Origin: Streptomyces litmocidini
GTDB lineage: Bacteria > Actinomycetota > Actinomycetes > Streptomycetales > Streptomycetaceae
Length of the DNA stretch: 64,000 nt
Assembly: GCF_014649755.1 (NCBI RefSeq)
Contig: NZ_BMTQ01000008.1
Location: forward strand, 248,001 to 312,000
Reading direction: 5' to 3'
Part shown: positions 24,602 through 34,400 of the stretch, piece after piece
How positions within the stretch are numbered: position 1 is the first letter of the stretch
How the letters are laid out: each line of letters starts with the position of its first letter
Translations under genes and position numbers: made by a program
Notes under the pieces: model-generated
What the model saw: only the letters and a program-made list of their open reading frames with translations
The model's database searches: none
Told to the model about the DNA's origin: nothing

Positions 24602-25066
24602 TCAGGCTCCCGCCCCGGCGTCCGCCGACAGGAGGGAGAGGCGCGCCCGGACCCGCTTGCCGTCCGGCTCCGGCTCCACGCTCACGCTCTCGCAGACGGC
24701 GACGACGATCTCGACGCCGTGCTGTCCGATCCGGCGCGGGTCGTGTCCGCGGGGCACGGGGGCGGCCGCCGCACGGTCGAACACCGAGATCTCCAGGGCG
24801 TCCTGACGCAGTTCGAGGAGCAGCCGGCAGGGGCCGGAGGTGTGCCGGACCGCGTTGGTCACCAGCTCGCTGACCACCAGCTTCGCCAGGTCGACGCGTT
24901 CCCGCGTCACCGGTTCCCCCCGGACCGCCGGGGCGGCCGCGAGGAAGTCGGCGGTGAAGGCGCGGGCGGATCCGATGGCTCCGCCGTCGGCGGTGCTGTC
25001 GAACACGGCACTCGCGGACAGCAAGGGCTCCGGTACCGCACGCTCCGCGGTGATCGCGTCCGTCAT
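24602..25066 (-). CDS. RsbW-like ATP-binding regulatory protein
   Basis: A 154-residue GHKL-domain protein with N-box VVSELVTNAVRHTSG and a less canonical G-box (RRIGQHGVEIVVAVCES). This is the second RsbW-like kinase in the island. It lies upstream of, and in the same direction as, the sensor-phosphatase operon, but is separated from it by whiB and DUF1206. Its partner could be the nearby sigma factor or a STAS protein. The weak G-box leaves kinase activity uncertain. Confidence 0.82.
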   Translation of the reverse strand: MTDAITAERAVPEPLLSASAVFDSTADGGAIGSARAFTADFLAAAPAVRGEPVTRERVDLAKLVVSELVTNAVRHTSGPCRLLLELRQDALEISVFDRAAAAPVPRGHDPRRIGQHGVEIVVAVCESVSVEPEPDGKRVRARLSLLSADAGAGA

Positions 25067-25183
25067 GGCCCTGGCACTCCCCTCGTACGAATGGGCGGCG
25101 CACTGGGCACCTCGTACTCCGCCTTTCCCCTCCTCACGGATTCCACACCGCCCGCATCGAGGATCACGCCCGGCAACATCGTG

Positions 25184-26407
25184 TCAGGGGGTGGGAGGCG
25201 GGAGCGGGCCGCCGCCCCCGCACGTCACCGGAGCGGACCGCCCGGTCTCGGGTCCGTGCCAGTCGAGGCAGACGACGAGGACGGCGTCCGGTGCGTCGCG
25301 GGGCGTCTCCCGCAGGGCCCGGACGACGGCTCCGGGCGCGTCCGCGCAGCTCAGACGGCCGGCCCGCGCCAGAGCGCGGGCGACGGGACCGTCCAGCGCC
25401 TCGTTCTCCCCGCCGCGCGGAGGGTCGCCCTCGTCGCAGGCGACGAAGACGAGCCGGTCGCCGGGCAGGAGGCGCAGGCGCTGTGTGGCGTAGACGGTGT
25501 CCTCGAACATGCCGAGGGGCAATTGGCGGTCCAGTTCGATGCGCTCGGTCGTGGTTCCGCGCGTCCGCCAGAGCGTCGGCGACCCGGCGTCGACGACCTC
25601 GATCCCGCCGGCGGTCAGGTCGAGGCGCAGCAGGAGGGCGGCGAGCGGGCTCTTCCCCCGGTACTGGCCGTAGAGTGCCTGGTCGGTGAGGCTGGCCTGG
25701 CCCACCAGGTCGAGTCCGGCCCGCCGTGCGTTGCGGATGGCGTTCAGGGCGAGGGTGCTCACGAGGGCGGCCGGGGTGCCGGGGCCCGCGCCGTCGGCGA
25801 CGACGAGGAGCAGCTCGTCCTCGGTCACGCTCCAGTCCAGGAGGTGTCCTCCCGAGGTGTAGGCGGGCTCCCAGTGGGCGTGCAGGTCGAAGGCCGGCCC
25901 GGTGCAGGCCCGGCCCGGCAGGGTGTCCCACTGCATCTCCCCGGCGACGGTGAGGGCGTGCGTCCTGCGGGTGCTGCGGTACAGGTCGGTGTGGCGGTCG
26001 GCGACGCGCAGGGCGTGTCCGAGGGTCTCGGCGACGCGGCCGAGGCTCTCGACGGTCCCCGGGACGGCACGGTCGGGGGGCAGCACGACCACGAGGACGC
26101 CGAGCCGGTCGCCGCGGACCGTGACGGGAAGGCAAACGGTCGCCGTGGGCCCGTCATCACGGAAAAGATATGGTTGCTGCGTGCGGAAGACACGACCGAC
26201 GGGCCCCGCGTCCACGGGCACGTGCCGCACCCCGGCAGGTGTCTGCACGGGCCGCACGGGGCGCAGAGACGTGAACCCGTAGTCGATGAGGAGCAGGTCG
26301 GCGCAGGACGCGGCGTACTGCTGCGCGAGACTGGTACGGAGGGAGTCCAGGAGGAGGTGTGGTGCCGCCCCGCGCAGTGCGCTTTCCACTGTCACGTGTC
26401 GATCCAC
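25184..26407 (-). CDS. SpoIIE/PP2C-like protein with altered metal site (paralogue A)
   Basis: A 407-residue protein: an N-terminal GAF-like half (SLRTSLAQQYAASCADLLLIDYG onward in sections) and a C-terminal SpoIIE-like half. The metal motif usually read GGDFYD is GGHLLDW. VVADGAGPGTPAAL keeps the second motif, the TDG position reads ACDEGD, and the final DD reads DAPDAVLVVC. At least two metal ligands are therefore changed and phosphatase activity is doubtful. It is clearly paralogous to the product of 27134-28309 (shared AAPH, LRNARRAGL-type and LPLGMFED motifs). GTG 26407 is the likely start; the MarR gene diverges. Confidence 0.82.
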   Translation of the reverse strand: MDRHVTVESALRGAAPHLLLDSLRTSLAQQYAASCADLLLIDYGFTSLRPVRPVQTPAGVRHVPVDAGPVGRVFRTQQPYLFRDDGPTATVCLPVTVRGDRLGVLVVVLPPDRAVPGTVESLGRVAETLGHALRVADRHTDLYRSTRRTHALTVAGEMQWDTLPGRACTGPAFDLHAHWEPAYTSGGHLLDWSVTEDELLLVVADGAGPGTPAALVSTLALNAIRNARRAGLDLVGQASLTDQALYGQYRGKSPLAALLLRLDLTAGGIEVVDAGSPTLWRTRGTTTERIELDRQLPLGMFEDTVYATQRLRLLPGDRLVFVACDEGDPPRGGENEALDGPVARALARAGRLSCADAPGAVVRALRETPRDAPDAVLVVCLDWHGPETGRSAPVTCGGGGPLPPPTP

Positions 26408-26502
26408 CGAGTCCGTACCGCCTTCTGGAGAGATGTGGAGATGACCGGTCCGTCGGAAGGCCGACGTCCTCAGCCCCGGACGCCCGAGGAGTGTCGGCAG
26501 CC

Positions 26503-27015
26503 ATGAACATCGACCCCGCCCCGCCCCAGCGGGAGCAGCAGCAGACGGCTCAGGCCGCCAGGGAGCTCATCGAGCTCCTGGAGGTGCTGTGGGAGCGCGG
26601 TCGGGACATGGTGTCGCCGACACCGGTGTCGGCGAGTCAGCTGCGCGTGCTGTACAGCCTGGACCGCGAGGAGGGGATCAGCCTCCGCACGCTGGGGGAC
26701 CTGCTCGGGTCCGCGCCGCCTTCGGTGAGCCGCATGTGCGACCGGTTGGAGGCGCTGGGCTTCGTCCAGCGGCTGCCCAGCTCCGTGAGCCGGCGGCAGC
26801 TGGAGCTGCACCTGACCGCCCACGGCAAGGCGTACCTGCGGGACCTGCGGGTCCAGCGCGAGGAGGCCCTGCTCGCGGTCGTCGCCGCCATGTCGCCGAC
26901 GAGCCGCAAGGCGTTGCTGCGGGGGCTCACCGGCTTCCAGGAGGCACTGGGAGAGGGCGCGCCGGCGAGCTCGTCACGCCCTGACACGCCGCTGAAGGAC
27001 GTCAGTTCGGCCTGA
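26503..27015 (+). CDS. MarR-family transcriptional regulator
   Basis: A 170-residue winged-helix regulator. SASQLRVLYSLDREEGISLR, then LLGSAPPSVSRMCDRLEALG, then FVQRLPSSVSRRQLELHLT cover the HTH and wing. It lies between, and partly faces, the two paralogous PP2C-like genes, diverging from one (95 bp) and converging with the other, which suggests it controls one or both. GAGGAG is found 11 bases before ATG 26503. The ligand is unknown. Confidence 0.88.
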   Translation: MNIDPAPPQREQQQTAQAARELIELLEVLWERGRDMVSPTPVSASQLRVLYSLDREEGISLRTLGDLLGSAPPSVSRMCDRLEALGFVQRLPSSVSRRQLELHLTAHGKAYLRDLRVQREEALLAVVAAMSPTSRKALLRGLTGFQEALGEGAPASSSRPDTPLKDVSSA

Positions 27016-27126
27016 TCTCCGCGCGCCGCCGGCGTCGGCCGGCCGCACACTCCATGTCCCCACTGCCACCCTCCGGTCATCCTTGATGCGTTCAACCGGG
27101 CATGAGCCAGGTGTTGCCCCAAGGAT

Positions 27127-27148
27127 ACAGTTGTCACACGGCAACTGT
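27127..27148. terminator. hairpin over the stop codon of paralogue B
   Basis: ACAGTTG (27127-27133) and CAACTGT (27142-27148) are exact complements around the TGA of the minus-strand PP2C-like gene. The site is also the meeting point of the convergent MarR gene. Its length and AT content are also compatible with a MarR-type operator, but the position favours a 3' hairpin. Confidence 0.45.
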
Positions 27149-28309
27149 TGACGGAGGTCCGTACCAGTCGAGGCAGACCACGAGGGCGTCGTCCTCCAGC
27201 GGGGTGTCGCCGTGGTACGCGGCGAGTTCGCGCAGCACCGCCTGCGGCACGTGCGTGGGCGGAAGCAGCCGTGTGCCGCTGAGCGCGCGGGCCAGCGCCC
27301 GTTCCCCGTAGCTCTCCCCGTCGGGCGAGACGGCGGCGTACACTCCGTCGCTGCCGAAGAGCAGGCGGTCCCCCGGACGCACGGTGAACCGCTCGGGCAC
27401 GTAGGGGGAGTCCTCGAACATGCCGAGGGGCAGCTGCGCCTCGAAGGAGACGGACTCGACGGAGGGGCCCCGCAGCCGCCACAGACGGGGCGAACCCGCG
27501 TCCACGGCCTCCACCTCGCCGGTGGCGAGGTCGAAGCACAGGAGGAGCACCGACACGAAGGCGCTGCCCCGGTACTGCGCGTACACGGCCTGGTCGGCCA
27601 GGGCGGCCTGGTCCGCGAGGCCCAGACCGGCCCGGCGGGCGTTGCGGAGCGCGTTGATCGCCAGGTTCGTCAGCAGGGCGGCCTCGATGCCCTCCCCCAT
27701 GCCGTTGGTGACGGTCAGGGTCAGCCGGCCGGCCGAGACCGACCAGTCGTAGTTGTCCCCGAAGATCGCGTAGGCGGGCTCCAGGTGGGCGCCGAGGGCG
27801 AACTCGGGACGGGTGCAGGAGCGTCCGGGAAGGAGCTGCCACTGCATCTCGGCCGCGAGGGTCAGCCGCGTCGCCCGCCGGGCCAGCACGTACAGGTCCG
27901 TGTCCCGCTCGGCCACCAGGATCTCGTGCCCGAGCCCCTCGCAGACCTGGACGAGTCCGGGCAGCAGGGCCCCGACGTCGGCCCCCGGCGGCAGCCCGAC
28001 GGTGAGGACGCCCAGCCGCTCTCCCCGCACGGTGACGGGAAGGTGGATCAGGAGCTCGTCGGACACGCGGGTGACGTACGGCTCCTGGGCGCCGAAGGCG
28101 CGCCCCTGCGGACTGTCGTGGATCGGGATCGACGGCGCCGCACCGGGCCCGCGCTCGACGGGCTGGAGGGTCCGCAGTCCGTAGTCGGCCAGACGGAGCT
28201 CCACCCGCCGGGCGCCGCAGTGCTTCCGCAGGGCGTCTTCGACGACGCTCACCAGCTGGTGCGGGGCTGCCCTGCGGAGCGCCTGCTCCACGTCGGCGAT
28301 CTCGTACAC
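27134..28309 (-). CDS. SpoIIE/PP2C-like protein with altered metal site (paralogue B)
   Basis: A 391-residue paralogue of the 25184-26407 product: GAF-like N-terminal half (ADVEQALRRAAPHQLVSVVE) and SpoIIE-like C-terminal half. Metal motifs read FGDNYDW (Asp kept), VTNGMGEGIEAAL (Asp of the DG motif replaced by Asn), FGSDGVYAAV and EDDALVVC (kept). Paralogue A has the opposite pattern, losing the first and last. GTG 28309 is chosen because GGGAG lies about six bases upstream. A STAS gene and two larger sensors follow upstream on the same strand. Confidence 0.82.
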   Translation of the reverse strand: MYEIADVEQALRRAAPHQLVSVVEDALRKHCGARRVELRLADYGLRTLQPVERGPGAAPSIPIHDSPQGRAFGAQEPYVTRVSDELLIHLPVTVRGERLGVLTVGLPPGADVGALLPGLVQVCEGLGHEILVAERDTDLYVLARRATRLTLAAEMQWQLLPGRSCTRPEFALGAHLEPAYAIFGDNYDWSVSAGRLTLTVTNGMGEGIEAALLTNLAINALRNARRAGLGLADQAALADQAVYAQYRGSAFVSVLLLCFDLATGEVEAVDAGSPRLWRLRGPSVESVSFEAQLPLGMFEDSPYVPERFTVRPGDRLLFGSDGVYAAVSPDGESYGERALARALSGTRLLPPTHVPQAVLRELAAYHGDTPLEDDALVVCLDWYGPPSTVAV

Positions 28310-28388
28310 GTTCTCCCGTTTCCTTCCTGCTCCCGCTTCCTTCCTGCCCCGTGCGCGGTCCCGTGCCCGGGGCCGCACCGCCCTTCGT

Positions 28389-28760
28389 CTACCTCGCGCC
28401 GCCGCCGGCGGCGGCCAGTGCCTCGGCCACGCCGTCGTGCGGCGGGATCGTGGTCGTCACTCCGGTGATCTCCAGGATGCGTCTCACCGGCGACGTCGGC
28501 GCGGCGAGGTACAGGTCTCCCCCGAGGGCGCGTGCCTTGTGAACCGCTCTGATGAGGACGTTCAGGCCGGACGAGTCCATGAAGCCCAGCGAGGACAGAT
28601 CGAGGACGAGACGGGCCCGCCCCTGCCGGAGCTGTTCCGCCAGGCGGTCGTCGAGCAGCTGGGCGGTCTCCATGTCGAGTTCGCCCCCCAGGGACAGCAC
28701 CGCCGTGCCGGTGTCGCGGATCGTGACGTCGACGTTCAGGTTCGGTTCTTGCTCGGACAT
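28389..28760 (-). CDS. STAS-domain anti-sigma factor antagonist
   Basis: A 123-residue STAS protein of the SpoIIAA/RsbV type. LVLDLSSLGFMDSSGLNVLI carries the phospho-acceptor Ser pair. AVLSLGGELDMETAQLLDDR is the first strand-helix unit. It is preceded, 51 bp away on the same strand, by a large SpoIIE phosphatase that is its probable activator. Confidence 0.9.
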   Translation of the reverse strand: MSEQEPNLNVDVTIRDTGTAVLSLGGELDMETAQLLDDRLAEQLRQGRARLVLDLSSLGFMDSSGLNVLIRAVHKARALGGDLYLAAPTSPVRRILEITGVTTTIPPHDGVAEALAAAGGGAR

Positions 28761-28811
28761 GTTCCCTGCTTTCCACAGTGGGGGACGGACGGTGGGGCGG
28801 CCGGTCGGCGA

Positions 28812-31286
28812 TCAGGTCACCTGGACACCGATCAGACACGTGTCGTCGTCCGTGTCCGACTTGCTGCGCGACAGCAGCAGGTCCAGTCGTCGTTCGAGAC
28901 CGTCGGCCGGCAGCCGGGCGGTGGCCAGCAGCTGGGCGACGGAATCGTGCACGGAGGTGTCCCGCCGTTCGACGAGACCGTCGGTGTACATCAGCACGGT
29001 GTCGCCGGGCTCGAGCCGGAGCTCCGTCTCCTCGTACTCGGCGTCGGCGAGGGCCCCGAGCAGCAGCCCCCGGAGCAGCGGCAGGTCGGCCGCCTCGCTC
29101 TCCCGGACGAGCACCGGCGGGAGGTGTCCCGCCCGGGCCCAGCGCAGCGTGCGGGTCTCGGGGTCGTAGATCCCGCAGACGGCGGTGGCCGTGACGTGGG
29201 CCGTGAGGTGGTGGGCGACGCTGTTCAGCCAGGACAGCAGCTGCGCCGGCCCCGCGCCGGTGACGGCGAGGCCGCGCAGGGCGTTGCGCAGGACGACCAT
29301 CCCGGTGGCGGCCTCCACGCCGTGGCCCGCGACGTCCCCGACGCACAGGAGCACCTTCTTGGACGGCAGCACGACGGCGTCGTACCAGTCGCCGCCGACC
29401 AGGGACTCGGTCTCGGCCGGGCGGTAGCGCACGGCGACGTCGAGTCCCGGCGCGTCGAGCGGCGGTTTGGCCGGGGGCATGATGGCGTGCTGGAGCTGGA
29501 GGGTGAGCCGGTTGCGTTCTTCCGCCTCCTCCTCCGTGGCGACGAGCCGGTCGCGGGTGGCCGTGAGGGCGACCTCGGTCCAGTGCTGCGCCGAGATGTC
29601 CTGGTAGGCGCCCCGGACCGCCTGGAGCCGGTCGTCGGCGCCCAGGGCGGGTTCGGCGATCACCCGGATGTGGCGCGTGACCCCGTCCCGGCGCAGCAGG
29701 CGGAAGGACGTGGAGCCCGCCCGTCGCTGGTGCAGGACGGAGTGGAGGAAGCGCCGGATGACGTCGGCGTCGTCGGGATGGACGTGCGCCGCCAGCTCGC
29801 GCAGGGAGACGGGCGGTTCCGTCTTCTGCCGGCCGAAGAGGTCGAAGAGCTGGCCGTTCCAGGTGATCTCTCCGGTGAGGACGTCCTCCTCGAAGGCGCC
29901 GACCCGGCCGAGCCGCTGGGCGTGCTGCAGCAGGCTGGCGAGGCGGGCCGACTCGTCCTCGATGCGCCAGATGAGGAAGACGCTGTCCCCGTGCCGGCTG
30001 ATGCTGATGTCGGCGAAGGAGGAGAGCGGCACCTGGTCCACGAGTGCGGTCAGCCGTGTCCGCCGGGAGCGGAAGGGCTCGCCCGTGGCGTAGACCCGCT
30101 CGATCTGTTCGAAGAGGTCGCTCCCGCCCGCCGTCGCGGGGTACGCCTCCAGGAGCAGCGCCCCGTCGACGGCGCTCCGGGGCCGGCCGGCCGGGTCCTG
30201 GAAGTGCGCGTTGGCGTGCCGGATGCGGAAGTCGGCCAGCCTGCCCTCCTCGTCCAGGTGAGGGGTCAGCACGAGGACGGGGTCGTAGAGTCCGTCGGCG
30301 AGTTCGGCCAGTTCCAGCGGTCCGTCCCCGCCGGGGGCCAGGGGGCGCGTCGGCACGGCCTGGGCGGGAAGTGCCTCCAGGGTGTGGGCGCAGAGTTCGG
30401 CCAGGGCTTCGAGCTGGCGCTCCACGGCCTGGGGCTGGGGGTCCAGCGGGCGGGCCCAGCAGATCTCCAGGACCCCGTGGATGCGGCCGCCGGTCCCGGC
30501 GGGGACGACGACCCGGCCGCCGTCGGGGTGGCGCGTGCGCCCGATCGAGGGGATGCCGGCGGCTGCCAGCGAGGGGTACCAGACCGTACGGCGGCCGGTG
30601 AGCGCCTGCCGGGCCGCGGTGGTCACGCCCGGCGGTACGTGGTGCCAGCGGTCCGCCTCGTCGGCGCCGAACCCGGCGTGGCCGCGCAGGCTCAGCGAGG
30701 CGTCCGGGCCGGTGGTCCAGATCGCCACGGCGACGGCGCCGAGGGGTTCGAGGGCGTGTGCCAGCAGCGACTCGGCGACGGACTGGGTGTCGTCCGCGCT
30801 GAGCGCCGCGCTCTCGGCCGTACGCAGGCGCACGCCGACCGAGGCGTCGGCCCCGGCGGCCCGGCCGGGCTCGCCGGCGGCGGTCCTGAGGAAATCGCCG
30901 GCGGCCTCGGCGACCCGGTCGCGGGCCGCCTGGTTGATGATGTCCGCGGCCAGCTCCAGCTGGGAGAGGCCCGCCTGGTCGGCCAGTTCGGCGAGCTGTC
31001 GCGCCGCCTGGGCGGGGCCGCAGCCCAGGCGTTCGACGATCACTCCCTTGGCGAGTTCGACCAGGGCGCGCCCCTCGGCCGCCGCGTGCGCGGCGCGCAC
31101 CTCGCCGCGCAGGCGTTCCACCGTGGCCGCCAGCCGGCCGATCGCGAACCGGTCCTCCGCCGACGGCCGGTCGCCGACGGCGGAGGCCTGGACGGGGACG
31201 GCCGCCGCGGTCGCCGCGGGCGCCGGAGCGTCTTCCCCGTGGGGGCCGGAGCGCGGGTCTCCGTCCCGGAGATGGGGGCCACTCAC
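28812..31286 (-). CDS. ANTAR-GAF-PAS-SpoIIE multidomain sensor phosphatase
   Basis: An 824-residue protein. Residues 65-130 form an ANTAR-like RNA-binding helix set (ELAKGVIVERLGCGPAQAAR, then ELAADIINQAARDRV). A GAF domain follows near 140-320, then two PAS domains near 330-560 (the second with LLRRDGVTRHIRVIAEPALG). The SpoIIE PP2C domain has intact metal motifs VGGDWYD, VGDVAGHG, MYTDGLVERRD and DTDDDTCLIG. The start is GTG 31286 with GAGGAGA upstream. It lies between the hybrid kinase and a STAS gene, forming a sensor-phosphatase-antagonist run. An ANTAR domain joined to a phosphatase would link RNA-level and sigma-level control. Confidence 0.88.
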   Translation of the reverse strand: MSGPHLRDGDPRSGPHGEDAPAPAATAAAVPVQASAVGDRPSAEDRFAIGRLAATVERLRGEVRAAHAAAEGRALVELAKGVIVERLGCGPAQAARQLAELADQAGLSQLELAADIINQAARDRVAEAAGDFLRTAAGEPGRAAGADASVGVRLRTAESAALSADDTQSVAESLLAHALEPLGAVAVAIWTTGPDASLSLRGHAGFGADEADRWHHVPPGVTTAARQALTGRRTVWYPSLAAAGIPSIGRTRHPDGGRVVVPAGTGGRIHGVLEICWARPLDPQPQAVERQLEALAELCAHTLEALPAQAVPTRPLAPGGDGPLELAELADGLYDPVLVLTPHLDEEGRLADFRIRHANAHFQDPAGRPRSAVDGALLLEAYPATAGGSDLFEQIERVYATGEPFRSRRTRLTALVDQVPLSSFADISISRHGDSVFLIWRIEDESARLASLLQHAQRLGRVGAFEEDVLTGEITWNGQLFDLFGRQKTEPPVSLRELAAHVHPDDADVIRRFLHSVLHQRRAGSTSFRLLRRDGVTRHIRVIAEPALGADDRLQAVRGAYQDISAQHWTEVALTATRDRLVATEEEAEERNRLTLQLQHAIMPPAKPPLDAPGLDVAVRYRPAETESLVGGDWYDAVVLPSKKVLLCVGDVAGHGVEAATGMVVLRNALRGLAVTGAGPAQLLSWLNSVAHHLTAHVTATAVCGIYDPETRTLRWARAGHLPPVLVRESEAADLPLLRGLLLGALADAEYEETELRLEPGDTVLMYTDGLVERRDTSVHDSVAQLLATARLPADGLERRLDLLLSRSKSDTDDDTCLIGVQVT

Positions 31287-31400
31287 GTCGACGTCTCCTC
31301 GGGTAGGACGGCCTCGGGGCCGCCGGACGGGCGGGGCCGCGCGGGAGGGCGCGGTGCCCGCGGCGGGGTGCGGTACGGGCCGGTGGGGGCTGCCACGGGG

Positions 31401-34400
31401 CTATCCCTCGTTCAGCCAGCGGCTGACGCAGGCGATGAGTTCGTCGGCGTCGACCGGCTTGGTCACGTAGTCGCTGGCACCCGCGGCGAGGCTCTTCTCC
31501 CGGTCGCCCGGCATGGCCTTGGCGGTGACCGCGATGACGGGCAGTTCCGCGTACTGCGGCATCTCCCTGATCCGCGCGGTCGCCGTGTAGCCGTCCATCT
31601 CCGGCATCATCACGTCCATCAGGACCAGGTCGACGGCCGTGTGGGCGAGGAGTGTCTCGATCCCCTTCCGGCCGTTCTCGGCGTGCAGCACCGTGATGCC
31701 GTGCAGCTCCAGGATGCCGCTGAGGGCGTAGAGGTTGCGGGCGTCGTCGTCGACCACGAGGACGGTACGGCCCTGCAGCGTGGTGTCGATGGTCTGCGGC
31801 TCCGGGGCCCGGTGTTCTCCCCGTACCAGGGGCACGACGTCGCCGGGCTGCTCCGCGGACAGGTGCAGGGCGATCCGCTCGCGCAGTTCGTCCAGGCTGG
31901 AGAGGAGTTCCAGCGGCCGTCGGCGGGCCAGCTCCTGGAGGGCGCGCTCCTGGTCGGCGGCGAGCCGACGGTTGTTGTGGGCGAGGACGGGGACGGTGCG
32001 CAGGGCCTCGTCGCCGTCCATGGCGTCCAGGAAGCGCAGGGCGTCGCCGTCCGCCATGTCGACGTCGAGCACGACGCAGTGGAACGCCTGGGTGGCCAGG
32101 GCCGCGGCGGCCTCCTGGGGGCCGACGACCGCGATCAGTTCGATGCCGTCCTGGTCGGCGCGACCGCCGTCGGCGTCGAGTTCCGTGAGGGCGTTCTCGG
32201 CGACGAGCGCGAGGAGTCCGCGCGGGCGCTCCTCGATCACGAGGAGGCGCCGCGTCTGCCGGGTCGAGTGCGTGGCGGGGCGCGGGGGGAGGGCGGGGGT
32301 GTCGTCCCGTTCCGGCGCCGCGGCCGGGAGGGCCGCCTGGCCGTCCGCCGCCGGGTCGGTGAGGACCGGCTGCTCCGTGAAGTCGGGGCGGGTGACGGGC
32401 AGGTAGAGGGTGAAGGTGCTGCCCTCGCCGGGCACGCTGGCGACCGTGAGGGCGCCGCCGAGCAGGTAGGCGATCTCTCGGCTGATGGACAGGCCGAGAC
32501 CCGTGCCGCCGTACTTCCGGTTGGTCGTCCCGTCGGCCTGCTGGAAGGCGCCGAAGATCGCCTCCAGGTTCTCGCGGGCGATGCCGATGCCGGTGTCGGT
32601 GACGCGGAAGGCGACGACCGGGCCGCCCCGGTGGACGGTCGCCGGGAGTTCGCCGTCCGCCGCCGGTTCGATGCGGAGTTCGACGCTGCCCTGCTCGGTG
32701 AACTTGACGGCGTTGGACAGCAGGTTCCGCAGCACCTGCCGGAGCCGGGAGTCGTCGGTGACCAGGTCCACGGGGACGCCCGCGGCGGTGGAGACCGTGA
32801 AGGCGAGGCTCTTCTGCGAGGTGAGGGGCCGGAAGGTGGCCTCGACGTAGTCGAGGAGCTTGCGCAGCGCCACGCGCTCCGGGTTGAGGTCCATCTTCCC
32901 GGCCTCCACCTTGGACAGGTCGAGGATGTCGTTGATCAGCTGCAGCAGATCCGATCCGGCCGAGTGGATGATGCCGGCGTACTCCACCTGCTTGGCCGTG
33001 AGGTTGCGGGTCGGGTTCTGGGCCAGCAGCTGGGCCAGGATCAGGAGGCTGTTGAGCGGGGTGCGCAGTTCGTGGCTCATGTTGGCCAGGAACTCGGACT
33101 TGTACTTCGAGGCCAGCGCGAGCTGCTGGGCGCGGTCCTCGAGCTCCTGCCGGGCCTGCTCGATCTGCAGGTTCTTGGCCTCGATGTCGCGGTTCTGCGT
33201 CGCGAGCAGGGCCGCCTTCTCCTCCAGTTCGGCGTTGGAGCGCTGGAGTTCCTCCTGCCGCGCCTGGAGCTCCTCGGTGCGTGAGCGCAGTTCGGCCGCC
33301 AGCCGCTGGGACTCGTCCAGGAGTTCGTCGGTACGGGCATTGGCGACGATCGTGCTGAGGTTGACGCCCACCGTCTCCATGAGCTGTTCCAGGAAGTCCC
33401 GGTGCACGGAGGTGAAGGGACTGAAGGACATCAGCTCGATGACGCCCAGCACCTGGTCCTCGACGACGATCGGCAGCACCACCAGGCTGCCCCGGGACGT
33501 CCGGCCGAGCCCCGAGGAGATGGCGACGTAGTCGGCGGGGACGTTCTCGGCCGCGATGGTGCGGCGGCTGCGGGCGGCCTGCCCGACGAGCGACTCGCCC
33601 AGCCGGAAACGGTTCTTGCCCCCGTCGCCGGCGGGCCGGCCGTAGGAACCGACGAGTCCCAGCTCGATGCCGTCCTCGCCCTCCTCGGCCAGGTAGAACG
33701 CGCCGTACTGGGCGGCCACGAGCGGGGTCAGCTCGTCCATGACGAGTTCGGCGACCACGGCCAGGTCGCGGGGGCCCTGCATCAGGGCGGAGATCCGCGC
33801 CAGGCTGGACTTCAGCCAGTCCTGTTCCTGGTTGGCCCGTGTCGTCTCGCGCAGCGAGCCGACCATCGCGTTGATGTTGTCCTTGAGCTCGGCCACCTCG
33901 CCCGACGCCTCGACGGTGATCGAGCGGGTCAGGTCGCCCTCGGCGACGGCGCTGGCGACCTCGGCGATGGCTCGAACCTGTCGGGTGAGGTTCCCGGCGA
34001 GTTCGTTGACGTTCTCGGTCAGCCGCTTCCAGGTGCCGGAGACGCCCTCCACCTCCGCCTGTCCCCCGAGCCGGCCCTCGCTGCCGACCTCCCGGGCCAC
34101 GCGGGTCACCTCGGCCGCGAACGAGGACAGCTGGTCGACCATCGTGTTGATGGTCGTCTTCAGCGCCAGGATCTCGCCGCGGGCGTCCACGTCGATCTTC
34201 TTGGAGAGGTCGCCGTTGGCGACGGCGGTGGTGACCTGGGCGATGTTCCGGACCTGGCCGGTCAGGTTGCTCGCCATGGAGTTGACGTTGTCGGTGAGGT
34301 CCTTCCAGGTGCCGGCCACGTTCGGCACCCGGGCCTGGCCGCCGAGGCGGCCCTCGGTGCCCACCTCACGGGCGACGCGGGTCACCTCGTCGGCGAAGGA

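Noticed and set aside
28437..33284. A 1615-codon open frame on the plus strand
   Set aside because: It is antisense to the sensor phosphatase and hybrid kinase, has Gly/Arg/Val-biased composition without domains, and reflects the third-position GC of the real minus-strand genes.
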